A stretch of DNA of 64,000 bases from CAVWCW01 sp963753615 (GTDB lineage: Bacteria > Pseudomonadota > Gammaproteobacteria > Chromatiales > Chromatiaceae). Positions 37,030-45,519 of the stretch are shown piece by piece. A program made the position numbers and the translations under genes. Numbering within the stretch: the first letter of the stretch is position 1; each line of letters begins with the position of its first letter. The notes below the pieces were generated by a model that saw only the letters and a program-made list of their open reading frames with translations, was not told the DNA's origin and made no database searches. The stretch spans positions 11,442-75,441 of the forward strand of contig CAVWCW010000013.1 in assembly GCA_963753615.1 (NCBI GenBank), read 5' to 3'.

Positions 37030-38547
37030 TTAATCCTCGTCGTCTCCGTCGGTGTTTTGACCGGTCAGGACGATCGCCTCGCTCACCAACTGATGGACAC
37101 TGACGATCTGGTCCATGTCGAGCCCATAGTAGGGCAACACCTTGGTGAACTGGCTCTTACAGATCGCGCAGATGGCCGCCATGTGGGTCACACCGCGGTC
37201 TTCCATCACTCCCTTGAGCGCGGTGATACGGGGCGATGCGCCCTTGACCCGCAGCTCCATCAAGTCGTCTGTCAAAAGGCCGCCGCCACCACCGCAACAG
37301 AAGGTCTTCTCGCGGATGGTATCCGCGTCCATATCGACAAAGTTGTTGCAAACCGCCTTGATCACCGCCCGCGGTATGTCGAACTGGCCGCCGGCCCAGC
37401 TGCCCATGCGACTGGCCCGCGCCACGTTGCAGGAATCGTGGAAAGTGACCACCTTGTCGTCGTTGGCCGACTTATCGATATTCAGCGTGCCCTTCTGCAG
37501 TTCGTTGTAGGTGAACTCCAGGATATGCTGGGGCACCGGGTAGTTCGGATCGAGAAAATCGAAGGGTCCGGCCAGGGTGTTCAGGAAACTGTAAGCGACG
37601 CGCCAGGCGTGACCGCACTCGCCGAACACAATGCGCTTGACCCCCAATTCGAGGGCCGCCTCGCGCACCCGCATCGAGACCCGGCGCATGTTCTCGTAGC
37701 TGCCGATGAACATGCCGAAGTTTGCAGCTTCGGAGGCGGTGGTGCTAAGGGTCCAGCTGGCGCCGGCTTCGTGGAACACCTTGCCGTAGCCGATCAGACC
37801 GTCCACATGGGGCTCGGCGAAGAAGTCGGCTGAAGGGGTCACCACCAGGATGTCGGCGCCCTCCTGGTCCAGCGGGTATTTCACCTCGACCCCGGTTTCG
37901 TCGTAGACATCCTCCTCCAAGCCTTCCAGGGTGTCGGCCAGGGCCGGCCCGGGCAGACCCAGGTTATTGCCTATGGTGAACACCTTGCCGATGATCTCGT
38001 TACAGTACTTCTGGCCGTAGCCGACGCTGTCGAGAATCTCGCGCGCCGCCATCGAAATCTCGGCGGTGTCGATGCCATAGGGGCAGAACACCGAGCAACG
38101 ACGACACTGGGAGCACTGGTGGAAGTAGGTGTACCAGTCGTCGAGGACGTCCTTGGTCAGGTCGACCGCCCCCACCAGTTTGGGGAAGTACTTTCCGGGC
38201 AGCGTGAAGTAGCGCCGATAGACCTTGCGTAGCAGGTCCTGGCGGCCAACCGGCATATTTTTCGGGTCCTTGGTGCCGATATAGTAGTGGCACTTGTCGG
38301 TGCAGGCCCCACATTTGACGCAAGAGTCCAGATATACCCGCAGGGACCTGTACTTGCCGAGCAGGTCGCCCATCTTCTCGATGGTCTTTTCCTGCCAGTC
38401 GTCCACCAACTCGCCCGGGAAGCCCAGAGGCTCCTGGAATTGGGGCTTGGCGACGAAAGGCGAGCTATGCGCCATCGTGCCGTCTACTAACTCCGGTATC
38501 TCGATGAACTCACCGAGTTTCGGAATCTCGAAATCTGCCTTAGCCAT
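37030..38547 (-). CDS. dsrK: DsrK, cytoplasmic HdrD-like subunit of DsrMKJOP
   Basis: 505 residues. Two ferredoxin motifs, CVKCGACTDKCHYYIG and CSQCRRCSVFCPYGID, and C-terminal CCG domains (FCCGGGGGLL, CNVARASRMG) are those of HdrD-like proteins with a special [4Fe-4S] site. DsrK faces the cytoplasm and is thought to interact with DsrC, reducing or oxidising its trisulfide or thiol state. The ATG at 38547 has GAGGGCG upstream. It lies between dsrM and dsrL as expected. Confidence 0.95.
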   Translation of the reverse strand: MAKADFEIPKLGEFIEIPELVDGTMAHSSPFVAKPQFQEPLGFPGELVDDWQEKTIEKMGDLLGKYRSLRVYLDSCVKCGACTDKCHYYIGTKDPKNMPVGRQDLLRKVYRRYFTLPGKYFPKLVGAVDLTKDVLDDWYTYFHQCSQCRRCSVFCPYGIDTAEISMAAREILDSVGYGQKYCNEIIGKVFTIGNNLGLPGPALADTLEGLEEDVYDETGVEVKYPLDQEGADILVVTPSADFFAEPHVDGLIGYGKVFHEAGASWTLSTTASEAANFGMFIGSYENMRRVSMRVREAALELGVKRIVFGECGHAWRVAYSFLNTLAGPFDFLDPNYPVPQHILEFTYNELQKGTLNIDKSANDDKVVTFHDSCNVARASRMGSWAGGQFDIPRAVIKAVCNNFVDMDADTIREKTFCCGGGGGLLTDDLMELRVKGASPRITALKGVMEDRGVTHMAAICAICKSQFTKVLPYYGLDMDQIVSVHQLVSEAIVLTGQNTDGDDED

Positions 38548-38580
38548 GAAACGCCCTCGTCGGCCAGTTACAGGATTGGA

Positions 38581-39306
38581 TCAGGATTCTTCCAACTTGC
38601 GCGCCCAGGCGGCGATGTGCCGCTTCTCGCGCGGATTGTCCACCTGGTTTCGGCTCGGGCTGAAGAACACGCCCGGCGCATGCAGCAGTTTGCTGAACGG
38701 GAAGATCAGCATCAGCAGGGCCACCAGCAGCAGGTGCACGATGACGAAGAAGTCCGCCGGCAACGGCGACCAGCTAAACGTCATAAGGCCGCGAAAGAAT
38801 TGCTTGACCATGACCACATCGGTATGGGCGACGAAGGTCATGGTCAGGCCGCTGGCGGCGATCGCCAGCAGCAGCACCAGCATCAGATGATCGGACGGGG
38901 CGGAAATATAGCGCACCCGGTCGACCAGGAAGCGGCGCGCCCACAAGCCGGCCAGACCAAACAGCATGGCGAAGCCGGCATAAATGCCGAACGGTTGAAT
39001 CAAGGCAACCGGGGTCCACACCGGGTCGGTGAAGTAGCGCAGGTGGCGCGCCAGGACCAGGAACATGCCCATGTGAAAGGCCCACGAGAAGATCCAGGTC
39101 CACTTGGTGGCCTTGAATAGACTCTCGAAGAACACCACTTCACGAAACATGCGCAGAACCACACCGGATTGGGTCACCGGAGCCGGGGTGGTAGGAATCT
39201 TGAGCGGGGCCGGGGTGGTGGCGAACTGATAGATCCGATAAGCCAATCCACCCACCAGCACTGCGGTGGCGATATAGAACAACACCGCGAAGAGTACGGA
39301 CAACAT
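38581..39306 (-). CDS. dsrM: DsrM, membrane cytochrome b subunit of DsrMKJOP
   Basis: 241 residues, five or so membrane helices (VLFAVLFYIATAVLVGGLAY, LMLVLLLAIAASGLTMTFVA, VIVHLLLVALLMLIFPF) in a NarI-like fold. Histidines in these helices (for example in SWAFHMGMFLVLARHLRYF) are likely heme b ligands. The protein carries electrons from quinol/quinone to DsrK. A stem-loop in the spacer before dsrC (39341-39362) sits between the two genes. GAGGAAACC precedes the ATG at 39306. Confidence 0.93.
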   Translation of the reverse strand: MLSVLFAVLFYIATAVLVGGLAYRIYQFATTPAPLKIPTTPAPVTQSGVVLRMFREVVFFESLFKATKWTWIFSWAFHMGMFLVLARHLRYFTDPVWTPVALIQPFGIYAGFAMLFGLAGLWARRFLVDRVRYISAPSDHLMLVLLLAIAASGLTMTFVAHTDVVMVKQFFRGLMTFSWSPLPADFFVIVHLLLVALLMLIFPFSKLLHAPGVFFSPSRNQVDNPREKRHIAAWARKLEES

Positions 39307-39340
39307 GTTTCCGGTTTCCTCGTTGATTCTACGGGAGCGC

Positions 39341-39362
39341 CGGGAGGGGCTGGCCCCTCCCG
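39341..39362 (-). promoter_or_regulatory. GC-rich stem-loop between dsrC and dsrM
   Basis: CGGGAGGGG pairs with CCCCTCCCG over CTGG, nine base pairs with no T-tract. It lies after dsrC and before dsrM and could protect the 3' end of dsrC mRNA or partly stop transcription. Confidence 0.7.
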
Positions 39363-39381
39363 ACCCGGGTACGGCGAGTGC

Positions 39382-39714
39382 TCAGACGCAGCCGGTAGGC
39401 TTCGGCAGGCCGGCGTAACGGCAAGCCTGCTTGCCCGGACCGTAAGGGAACAGGCCGTACAGGTACTTGCTGTTGCCCTTTTCCTTACCCAACTTCTTAC
39501 CCACCGCCTTGGTCAGAACGCGGACCGCAGGGGCGATCTGGTATTCCTCGTAATAATCGCGGAGGAAGTTGATGATGTCCCAGTGCTCGTCGGTCAGCTC
39601 CAGGTCGTCTTCCTTGGACATCACGTCGGCAACGCCGGGCTCCCACTCGTTGATGTTGGCCAGGTAACCTTCTTCGTCGGTTTCCAGGGACTTACCGTTG
39701 ACTTCGATAGGCAT
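39382..39714 (-). CDS. dsrC: DsrC, sulfur carrier protein
   Basis: 110 residues, starting MPIEVNGKSLETDEEGYL. The C-terminal arm ends GKQACRYAGLPKPTGCV and keeps both redox cysteines, CysB (in QACRY) and the penultimate CysA. This is the full DsrC type, not TusE/RspA. DsrC carries sulfur as a trisulfide between DsrEFH and DsrAB and is re-formed through DsrK. The ribosome site AGAGGAG lies before the ATG. A second, cysteine-free DsrC relative is encoded at 46273-46611. Confidence 0.97.
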   Translation of the reverse strand: MPIEVNGKSLETDEEGYLANINEWEPGVADVMSKEDDLELTDEHWDIINFLRDYYEEYQIAPAVRVLTKAVGKKLGKEKGNSKYLYGLFPYGPGKQACRYAGLPKPTGCV

Positions 39715-39751
39715 GTTGATCTCCTCTTAGATCGAAAAATTGCAGAATCGC

Positions 39752-40048
39752 TTACAGCCAGGATTGAACCTTGTCCTTGGCTTCGACCAGGTCCACGAAA
39801 CCGGCGTAATCCACCACCTTCACCCCGTCGGCGAGCTTGTCCTCCCCGATACCGCGGGCGGCCAGGTCGGGGCCGAGCACTGCGACGTCCAGCCCCGCCA
39901 GCTTGGCGGCGGCCTTGCCGGCCTTGGCCGCAGCGTAGACACCGTCTTCGATCAGCAACAATGTATCGCCGTCTTTGACGTAGCCGACGCAGGTGTCCAG
40001 GCTGTTGCGCTCGTAAGGGGATTTGTTCACAAGGTGCAGCATCGACAT
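39752..40048 (-). CDS. dsrH: DsrH, sulfurtransferase subunit (TusB-like)
   Basis: 98 residues. The DsrH/TusB family start MSMLHLVNKSPYERNSLDTC holds the conserved Cys20, and DTLLLIEDGVYAA follows. DsrEFH forms a hexamer that takes sulfur from thiosulfate or polysulfide-derived carriers and passes it to DsrC. The GGGGG ribosome site supports the ATG at 40048. It is 12 bases downstream of dsrF. Confidence 0.94.
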   Translation of the reverse strand: MSMLHLVNKSPYERNSLDTCVGYVKDGDTLLLIEDGVYAAAKAGKAAAKLAGLDVAVLGPDLAARGIGEDKLADGVKVVDYAGFVDLVEAKDKVQSWL

Positions 40049-40060
40049 GTTCTTACCCCC

Positions 40061-40468
40061 TTAGAAATTGAACAGCACGTCTTGATCGGCCAGGACATCG
40101 GCCAGTTCGGCGCGGGACACCAGGCGGATCGAGTCTTTCTCGGCCCAATCCTCGTCCTCGTCCTCCCACACCAGGTGCTGGAGATCGTCCAGGGTCAGGC
40201 CCCTTTCGTCCAGCGACTCCTTCTCGACGTAGATCTTGTTGACCTCGTAGTCGCCGAGAGCGGCATAAGTGGCCGAAAAGTTCTTCATGCCGATGCCATC
40301 GGTGCTTTGGCCCTTGGCCAGTTGATAGACACCGTCGTCGACGAAGGCCAGGCTCACGTCCTGCTCGAAGGCGGCGCCGATCAGCACCACTTCCAGGGAC
40401 TCCCAGGCGTAAATGGTGCCGTAAGGGGCCTTACGATTCACATACATGAACTTCTTGATTTGAGACAT
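40061..40468 (-). CDS. dsrF: DsrF, sulfurtransferase subunit (TusC-like)
   Basis: 135 residues. The start MSQIKKFMYVNRKAPYGTIY and SLAFVDDGVYQLAKGQS are typical of DsrF/TusC. It has no cysteine, as in known DsrF where the role is structural within the DsrE2F2H2 hexamer. A strong GGAGGGGG lies upstream of the ATG at 40468. The acidic stretch WEDEDEDWAEKDS is unusual but lies in a loop region. Confidence 0.94.
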   Translation of the reverse strand: MSQIKKFMYVNRKAPYGTIYAWESLEVVLIGAAFEQDVSLAFVDDGVYQLAKGQSTDGIGMKNFSATYAALGDYEVNKIYVEKESLDERGLTLDDLQHLVWEDEDEDWAEKDSIRLVSRAELADVLADQDVLFNF

Positions 40469-40480
40469 AGCCCCCTCCGA

Positions 40481-40873
40481 TCAATCGCCGAACACGACCA
40501 GGCGGTCGGCCTGGATGCCACCCTCGACCAACTGCCCGAGCCCGGAGATGCGGAACCCGGGAGCGATGTTGGTCGCGTCCTTTTTGTTGCGCTCGGCCTC
40601 GCCGTCGTCGACGATGCCGCGGCGCTGGGCGGCGGCCACGCACACAACCAGGTCCAGGTTGTGCTCGGCGGCCAGATCGCTCCAACGCTGCACCACGTTG
40701 CGGTCGTCCTGGGGCGGCGTGGTCAGGCGGGTGCCGTTATTGACCCCGTCGTGGTAGAAGAACACGCGAAAGATCTCGTGCCCCTTTTCCAACGCCGCCT
40801 TGGTGAACAGGTAGGCACTGTCCGAGGACTGGTGCTGGTAAGGCCCTTCGTTGACCTGAATGGTTAGCTTCAT
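40481..40873 (-). CDS. dsrE: DsrE, sulfurtransferase subunit (TusD-like)
   Basis: 130 residues from the ATG at 40873. It starts MKLTIQVNEGPYQHQSSDS, and the catalytic cysteine lies in LDLVVCVAAAQRRGIVDD (the position of Cys78 in A. vinosum DsrE). With DsrF and DsrH it forms a sulfur-binding hexamer that hands sulfur to DsrC in the cytoplasm. The longer ORF in this frame to 41095 overlaps dsrB and is not used. Confidence 0.95.
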   Translation of the reverse strand: MKLTIQVNEGPYQHQSSDSAYLFTKAALEKGHEIFRVFFYHDGVNNGTRLTTPPQDDRNVVQRWSDLAAEHNLDLVVCVAAAQRRGIVDDGEAERNKKDATNIAPGFRISGLGQLVEGGIQADRLVVFGD

Positions 40874-40887
40874 CACCGAACCCCGTC

Positions 40888-41964
40888 TTAGAAGCGGATG
40901 TAGGTCGACGAGTTCAGGCTGGCACGGGCGCCACGCCAGTTGTCGATGTGGTACTTGGTGAACGGCAGCTCCACCTCTTCGAAGAAGCGCGGCCAGCCGA
41001 TACGCTCGATCCACTCGTTGATCCGCTCCCAATCCCGAGCCCCTTCCTTGTAGGCCTTGAGGATGCGCTTGACCAGGGCAGTGGCCTCGGGCCAACGCGG
41101 CGGGTTGTTGGGGATGCCGGCAGCGACCAGCTTCTGGAAGGTCGGCTTGCCACGGGCGTTGGAGTGGTTACCACCGACCCAGATGGCCAGCTTGGAATGC
41201 TCGGCGTCGTTAATCTGCATCGGCGGGCAAGGCGGGAAGCAGGCGCCGCAGCAGATGCACTTCTTCTCGTCCACTTCCAGCGACGGCTTGCCGTTGACAA
41301 TGGCGGGCCGGATCGCGGCCACCGGGCAGCGGGCTACGACCGACGGGCGCTCGCAGACATTGGCCACCAGGTCGTGGTTGATCTTCGGCGGCTTGGTGTG
41401 CTGGACGTTGATGGCGATATCACCCTGGCCGCCGCAGTTGATCTGGCAGCAGGAGGTGGTGATATGCACGCGGTTCGGCATATTGGCTTCTTTAAACTCG
41501 TCGATCAGCTCGTCCATCATGGACTTCACCACGCCGGACGCGTCGGTGCCGGGGATGTCGCAGTGCAGCCAACCCTGGGTGTGGGAGATCATGGTCACCG
41601 AGTTCTGGGTACCGCCGACGATAAAGCCGGCGTCTTCGACCGCCTTGATCAGGGGCTCGACCTTGGCCTCGTCGTCGACCATGTACTCGAGGTTGCTGCG
41701 CAGGGTGAAGTGCACGAAACCGTCGGCGTACTGATCGCCAATGTCGCACAGGGTACGCAGGCTGTAGACGTCAAGGATGCGCTGGGTGCCGACCTTGACG
41801 GTCCAGATCACATCGCCGTTCTTGGCCACGTGCTTGAGCACGCCCGGGCGCGGATGCTCATGGTACTTCCACAGGCCGAAATTGCGGCGCATGGTCGGGT
41901 GCATGTACTGAAACGGGTCGGGACATCCAGTTTCGATCGGCTCGCGCATTTCTTGCTTCGCCAT
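40888..41964 (-). CDS. dsrB: DsrB, reverse dissimilatory sulfite reductase beta subunit
   Basis: 358 residues from the ATG at 41964, preceded by GGAGG. Cluster-binding cysteines are in TTSCCQINCGGQGD and ANVCERPSVVARCPVAAI, and the inserted ferredoxin domain has CICCGACFPPCPPMQ. It pairs with DsrA to hold siroheme amide and [4Fe-4S] clusters; the enzyme oxidises DsrC-bound sulfur to sulfite in the cytoplasm. Spaced 104 bases from dsrA by a spacer with a perfect hairpin. Confidence 0.96.
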   Translation of the reverse strand: MAKQEMREPIETGCPDPFQYMHPTMRRNFGLWKYHEHPRPGVLKHVAKNGDVIWTVKVGTQRILDVYSLRTLCDIGDQYADGFVHFTLRSNLEYMVDDEAKVEPLIKAVEDAGFIVGGTQNSVTMISHTQGWLHCDIPGTDASGVVKSMMDELIDEFKEANMPNRVHITTSCCQINCGGQGDIAINVQHTKPPKINHDLVANVCERPSVVARCPVAAIRPAIVNGKPSLEVDEKKCICCGACFPPCPPMQINDAEHSKLAIWVGGNHSNARGKPTFQKLVAAGIPNNPPRWPEATALVKRILKAYKEGARDWERINEWIERIGWPRFFEEVELPFTKYHIDNWRGARASLNSSTYIRF

Positions 41965-42007
41965 CGTTACCTCCAAGATTTTCAGGCAAATTCGCTAGTG
42001 TTTGGCA

Positions 42008-42033
42008 GGTCCGGAGGGGTCGCCCTCCGGACC
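42008..42033 (-). promoter_or_regulatory. Perfect 11-bp hairpin between dsrA and dsrB
   Basis: GGTCCGGAGGG pairs with CCCTCCGGACC across GTCG in the dsrA-dsrB spacer. No T-tract follows, so it is more likely an mRNA stability or processing element than a terminator. Confidence 0.75.
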
Positions 42034-42068
42034 TTGTGCAGTAAGCAGTCGATTCGGCAGCGCCGGGA

Positions 42069-43316
42069 TCAACCCTCGGCTTTGCGTTCGAACCAGGCTT
42101 CGGCCGCATCGTCCCAGCCGTCCATGCGGACGTAGGAACTCTGGCGCGGGCTGCTGACCATGTTCGGATCCGGGTCGATGCCGATGCCTTCCAGGAAGTT
42201 GACCAGACCGATGCGCTCGATCATCTCGCCGCAGCGCTCGTGCTCCAGGCCGTTCTCGGCCCAGAAGTCGATGATCTCTTCCGCCATTTCGACCAGGGAT
42301 TCCCAGTCTTCCTCGGTCTCCAGCTTCTTGAACGGAACCACCACGGTACCCATCAGATCGCCGATCTTCAGGGTGCGCTTGCCGCCGATGAGAATGGTCA
42401 CGCCACGGTCGTCGCCGGGGTGCAGCGCCTTGGGCATCACGTTCAAGCAGTGCATGCAGCGCACGCAGTCCTTGTTGTTGACGTCCAGGGAATCATCGTC
42501 GCGCAGCGACAGGGCGTTGGTCGGGCAACGGGTGACCACATTGTCGATGATGTACTGGCGGCCCTTCTTGGCCACGTAAGCCTTGACCTCTTCCTGGTCG
42601 ACCTTCATGTCGTCGCGCCAGGTGCCGATCACCGCGAAGTCGGCGCGCTCGATGGCGTTCTGACAGTCGTTCGGGCAGCCGGAAACCTTGAACTTGAACT
42701 TGTAGGGCAGGGCCGGACGGTGCACGTCGTCGGTGAAGTTGTTCACCAGCAGGCGGTGGGCCTTCTGCTCGTTGGCGCAGGACATCTCGCAGCGGGCCGC
42801 ACCCACGCAGGACATGGCGGTACGCACGCAGGGGCCGGCGCCGCCGAGGTCCCAACCGTACTCATTGATGGTGTCGAAGAAGTGCTGGGTGCGCTCGGTA
42901 TCGGTGCCGATGAACATGATGTTGCCGGTCTGGCCGTGGAAGGTGATCAGGCCGGAACCCATCTTCTCCCAGTCGTCGGCCAACTGGCGCAGCATCGAGG
43001 TGCTGTAGTGGTTGCCCGCCGGCGGCTGTACGCGCAGGGTGTGGAATTCTTTGGACTCGGGGAAGGCCTTGCCGACCTCGGAGAAGCGCGGAATGATGCC
43101 GCCGCCGTAGCCGTACACAGACACGGTACCGCCCTTCCAGTAGCCCTTGCGGGTCTCGTAGGAGTGCTCCAGCTGACCCAGGAGGTCGTTGATGACCTTG
43201 TTGATGCGCTCGTCCGGGTGCTGGTCGCGCATGCGCTTGATACCGGAAATAAAGCTGGGCCAGGGACCGGTTTCCAGCTGGTCAAGCATCGGAGTATCGT
43301 GCTTTTCGATTGCCAT
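42069..43316 (-). CDS. dsrA: DsrA, reverse dissimilatory sulfite reductase alpha subunit
   Basis: 415 residues. Start MAIEKHDTPMLDQLETGPWP with AGGAG upstream of the ATG at 43316. The siroheme/cluster motif is SCVGAARCEMSCANE with GCPNDCQNAIERADF, and a ferredoxin domain has CVRCMHCLNVMPKAL. It is the first gene of the minus-strand dsr operon. DsrAB runs in the oxidative direction in organisms with DsrL, DsrEFH and no DsrD, as here. The promoter must lie in 43317-43689. Confidence 0.97.
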   Translation of the reverse strand: MAIEKHDTPMLDQLETGPWPSFISGIKRMRDQHPDERINKVINDLLGQLEHSYETRKGYWKGGTVSVYGYGGGIIPRFSEVGKAFPESKEFHTLRVQPPAGNHYSTSMLRQLADDWEKMGSGLITFHGQTGNIMFIGTDTERTQHFFDTINEYGWDLGGAGPCVRTAMSCVGAARCEMSCANEQKAHRLLVNNFTDDVHRPALPYKFKFKVSGCPNDCQNAIERADFAVIGTWRDDMKVDQEEVKAYVAKKGRQYIIDNVVTRCPTNALSLRDDDSLDVNNKDCVRCMHCLNVMPKALHPGDDRGVTILIGGKRTLKIGDLMGTVVVPFKKLETEEDWESLVEMAEEIIDFWAENGLEHERCGEMIERIGLVNFLEGIGIDPDPNMVSSPRQSSYVRMDGWDDAAEAWFERKAEG

Positions 43317-43689
43317 CGGGCTAGTTCTCCTAACTAAGATTTAGTGACTCGTAAACTGGTTGATATCCCGGGGACCGCTGCCCCGAAGTGCCTCACATTT
43401 CGCTCTCGACTTCAGCCGCCGGTCCAGCCGGCAACCGCTGCCTCTGAAGATTGCCGCCATCCCGACCGTCGGCGCCTCAGCCTATTCGGCGGGGGCTAAA
43501 TACTAGCCAAGCGCGCGCCGGGGGGGTATTCCACTAAAGGGGGGGTACCCTTTTCACCCGGGCTCCGACTCCGGCCGCGGGACAATTACCCGACCAGCCG
43601 TAGGTTAACAGCGCATACTACCGGGCTTCTTTTGGATCGTCAATTCATTCTAATATAACCAATACCTTCTACATATTCAGGGAACTGCC
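43317..43689. promoter_or_regulatory. Divergent promoter region of dsr operon and the TauD/Cas6-like operon
   Basis: This 373-base spacer separates two divergent operons. Two GGGGGGGTA direct repeats (43520-43528 and 43539-43547) are 19 bases apart and could be a regulator or G-rich structural site. A TAATAT hexamer near 43651-43656 is a possible -10 for the plus-strand operon. Promoter strengths cannot be judged from sequence. Confidence 0.5.
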
Positions 43690-44598
43690 ATGACCTCGCC
43701 CTTCGACCCGGACAACCACGCAGGCTTCCAGCGCTGGTGCGCGCACAAGCTGGCGGCGGCGCCGGTCAGCTTGAGCGAGCTGAGCCTGGCGCTGGCAGAC
43801 GATGCAGGCCCGAGCACGGCCGAGCTGGCGCAGATCCGCAGCTGTGGGGAGCGCGCCAATATGGCCCTAGTCCGCCTGCCCGAGGGGTGGGAAAGGTCCG
43901 GCGCAGGACTGCGCCGGCTCGGTGCCGCCCTCGGCCTGGCACGCCTGGACCAGAATCTGTGCGCCGACGAGGACGGCGTCAGCGCCATCCGAGTGGCGGA
44001 CCAGCGCCGGGCCAACGAGTACATCCCCTACACCGACCGACCCCTGAGCTGGCACACCGACGGCTACTACAACGCCCCGGAGCAGCAGATCCGCGCCTGG
44101 GCCCTATTGTGCGTAAGGCCGGCGAGCGAGGGCGGCGAGAACCAGTTGCTCGACCCGGAGATCGCCTATCTGCTGCTGCGCGAGGAGGACCCGGAACTGG
44201 CGCGGGCCCTTATGGAGCCCGACGCCCTGACGATCCCGGCCAATATCGAGGCCGGGCGCGAGATCCGCCCGGCCCGGGTCGGCCCGGTGTTCTCGGTAGC
44301 GGGCGACGGCAGCCTGCACATGCGCTACTCGGCGCGCCAGCGCAATATCCGCTGGAAGCCGGGAGCGGCGGCGGCAGCCGCGGCGTTCTTGCAGGGGTTG
44401 TTTTCGTCCGGCTCGCCCTACATATTTCGTCATCGTCTGCAACCGGGCGAGGTATTGGTCAGCAACAACGTCTTGCACAACCGCAGCGGATTCCGCGATA
44501 CCGAGGCGGCGGAACGGCGCCGCCTGCTCTTCCGGGCCAGATATTTCGACCGTATCGCGGGCACCGCCCCGGTGCGCTCCCGAGGCAACCAAACTTAG
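43690..44598 (+). CDS. TauD/TfdA-like Fe(II)/2-oxoglutarate dioxygenase
   Basis: 302 residues. LSWHTDGYYNAPEQ carries the HxD metal motif, and NNVLHNRSGFRDTEAAERRR holds the distal histidine and 2-oxoglutarate arginine, as in the TauD/TfdA family. The middle (WALLCVRPASEGGENQLLDP) fits the fold. The substrate is unknown; TauD acts on taurine, but other members modify very different compounds. It is the first gene of a five-gene plus-strand operon divergent from dsrA. AGGGAAC lies upstream of the ATG at 43690. Confidence 0.8.
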   Translation: MTSPFDPDNHAGFQRWCAHKLAAAPVSLSELSLALADDAGPSTAELAQIRSCGERANMALVRLPEGWERSGAGLRRLGAALGLARLDQNLCADEDGVSAIRVADQRRANEYIPYTDRPLSWHTDGYYNAPEQQIRAWALLCVRPASEGGENQLLDPEIAYLLLREEDPELARALMEPDALTIPANIEAGREIRPARVGPVFSVAGDGSLHMRYSARQRNIRWKPGAAAAAAAFLQGLFSSGSPYIFRHRLQPGEVLVSNNVLHNRSGFRDTEAAERRRLLFRARYFDRIAGTAPVRSRGNQT

Positions 44599-44609
44599 GC
44601 ACAACCGAC

Positions 44610-44801
44610 ATGCTGATGCTCAGCGAAATTATGATCGCCAATCCGCAGCTGGATTCGTTCGACGACCTGATCCCGCTGGTCCAAGAGGTAGCCCGCAGCG
44701 GCGAACGTTTCTTCCGAATGGACGTCAAACCACCCTACTCCGACACCCCGCTCGACTGGGAAGACCGCCTGGAGGCGGTATTCAGCGGCTACCTGGGATA
44801 G
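44610..44801 (+). CDS. Small conserved-looking protein of the Cas6-like operon
   Basis: 63 residues (MLMLSEIMIANPQLDSFDDL ...). It is acidic and helical, with no recognised domain. It starts 11 bases after the dioxygenase stop and ends 3 bases before the next gene, so all genes here are probably read together. I do not know its function. Confidence 0.6.
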   Translation: MLMLSEIMIANPQLDSFDDLIPLVQEVARSGERFFRMDVKPPYSDTPLDWEDRLEAVFSGYLG

Positions 44802-44804
44802 ACC

Positions 44805-45518
44805 ATGAAGAAGCAACAACTTACGATGACCGAACTGCCGGACCTGGCGGCGGACTCTGTAGGCCAGCAGGCCGAGCAGGCGGCCCTGGAGTCGCACCTG
44901 GAGGCCCTGCAGGACCAGCTGCGCGCAAGCGCCGGCCGGGGCGACCGCCGGGAGCAGGCCGATTTGCAGTTGCAGATCGCCCGCACCCTGGTCGGACTGG
45001 AGCGCGGCGACGAGGCTTGGCGCAGCGGCCGCTCGGCCTTCGATACCTTTATTGAATTTCAGGACTGGGAATCTGCGGCGGACCTCTGCGACGTGCTGTT
45101 CGAGGCCGAACAGGAAGGCTCCCTGAGCGCGCTGGGCCAGGGCATCTGGCTGGCGGTCACCTTCCCGATGGACCCGGAACTGTCCGCCACCCTGCTGCAC
45201 CACGTAGTGGACGATACCCCGGACGACGCCGACGGCGCCGCGGTAGCCGCCACTACCGCCATGTTCCTGATCGACCTGCGGGCCGAGGGCCAGCAGAAGG
45301 AAAACCTGAGCTTCTTTGCCGGCCAAATCCTGGGCAACGTGGCGCGCCGCCACAGCCAGGTCGAGACCCAGCAGCAGTTCGACCAGTGGATGGAACGCCT
45401 GGAGCTCAAGGAGCCGGACAAATTCCTGCCCCGCCTGCGCAACGTGGTGGACGTGCTGGTGCAGGACGACTGGTGGTTCGACCGCGAGGCCCTGCAGGCC
45501 CAGCTGGCGGTGAATTGA
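44805..45518 (+). CDS. Helical-repeat protein of unknown function in the Cas6-like operon
   Basis: 237 residues of mostly amphipathic helix (LALEALQDQL-type helices, for example LQLQIARTLVGLERGDEAWR and SAADLCDVLFEAEQEGSLS), resembling TPR-like repeats but without a clear match. It is acidic (DDTPDDADG) and has no signal or membrane segment. It follows the small gene by 3 bases and precedes the Cas6-like gene by 1 base, so translation is coupled. Function unknown; the context suggests a partner of the DsrC-like and Cas6-like proteins. Confidence 0.6.
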   Translation: MKKQQLTMTELPDLAADSVGQQAEQAALESHLEALQDQLRASAGRGDRREQADLQLQIARTLVGLERGDEAWRSGRSAFDTFIEFQDWESAADLCDVLFEAEQEGSLSALGQGIWLAVTFPMDPELSATLLHHVVDDTPDDADGAAVAATTAMFLIDLRAEGQQKENLSFFAGQILGNVARRHSQVETQQQFDQWMERLELKEPDKFLPRLRNVVDVLVQDDWWFDREALQAQLAVN

Positions 45519-45519
45519 C

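Noticed and set aside
39740..42135. Long plus-strand ORFs opposite dsrE, dsrF, dsrH and dsrB
   Set aside because: Shadow frames of the dsr genes with repetitive composition.
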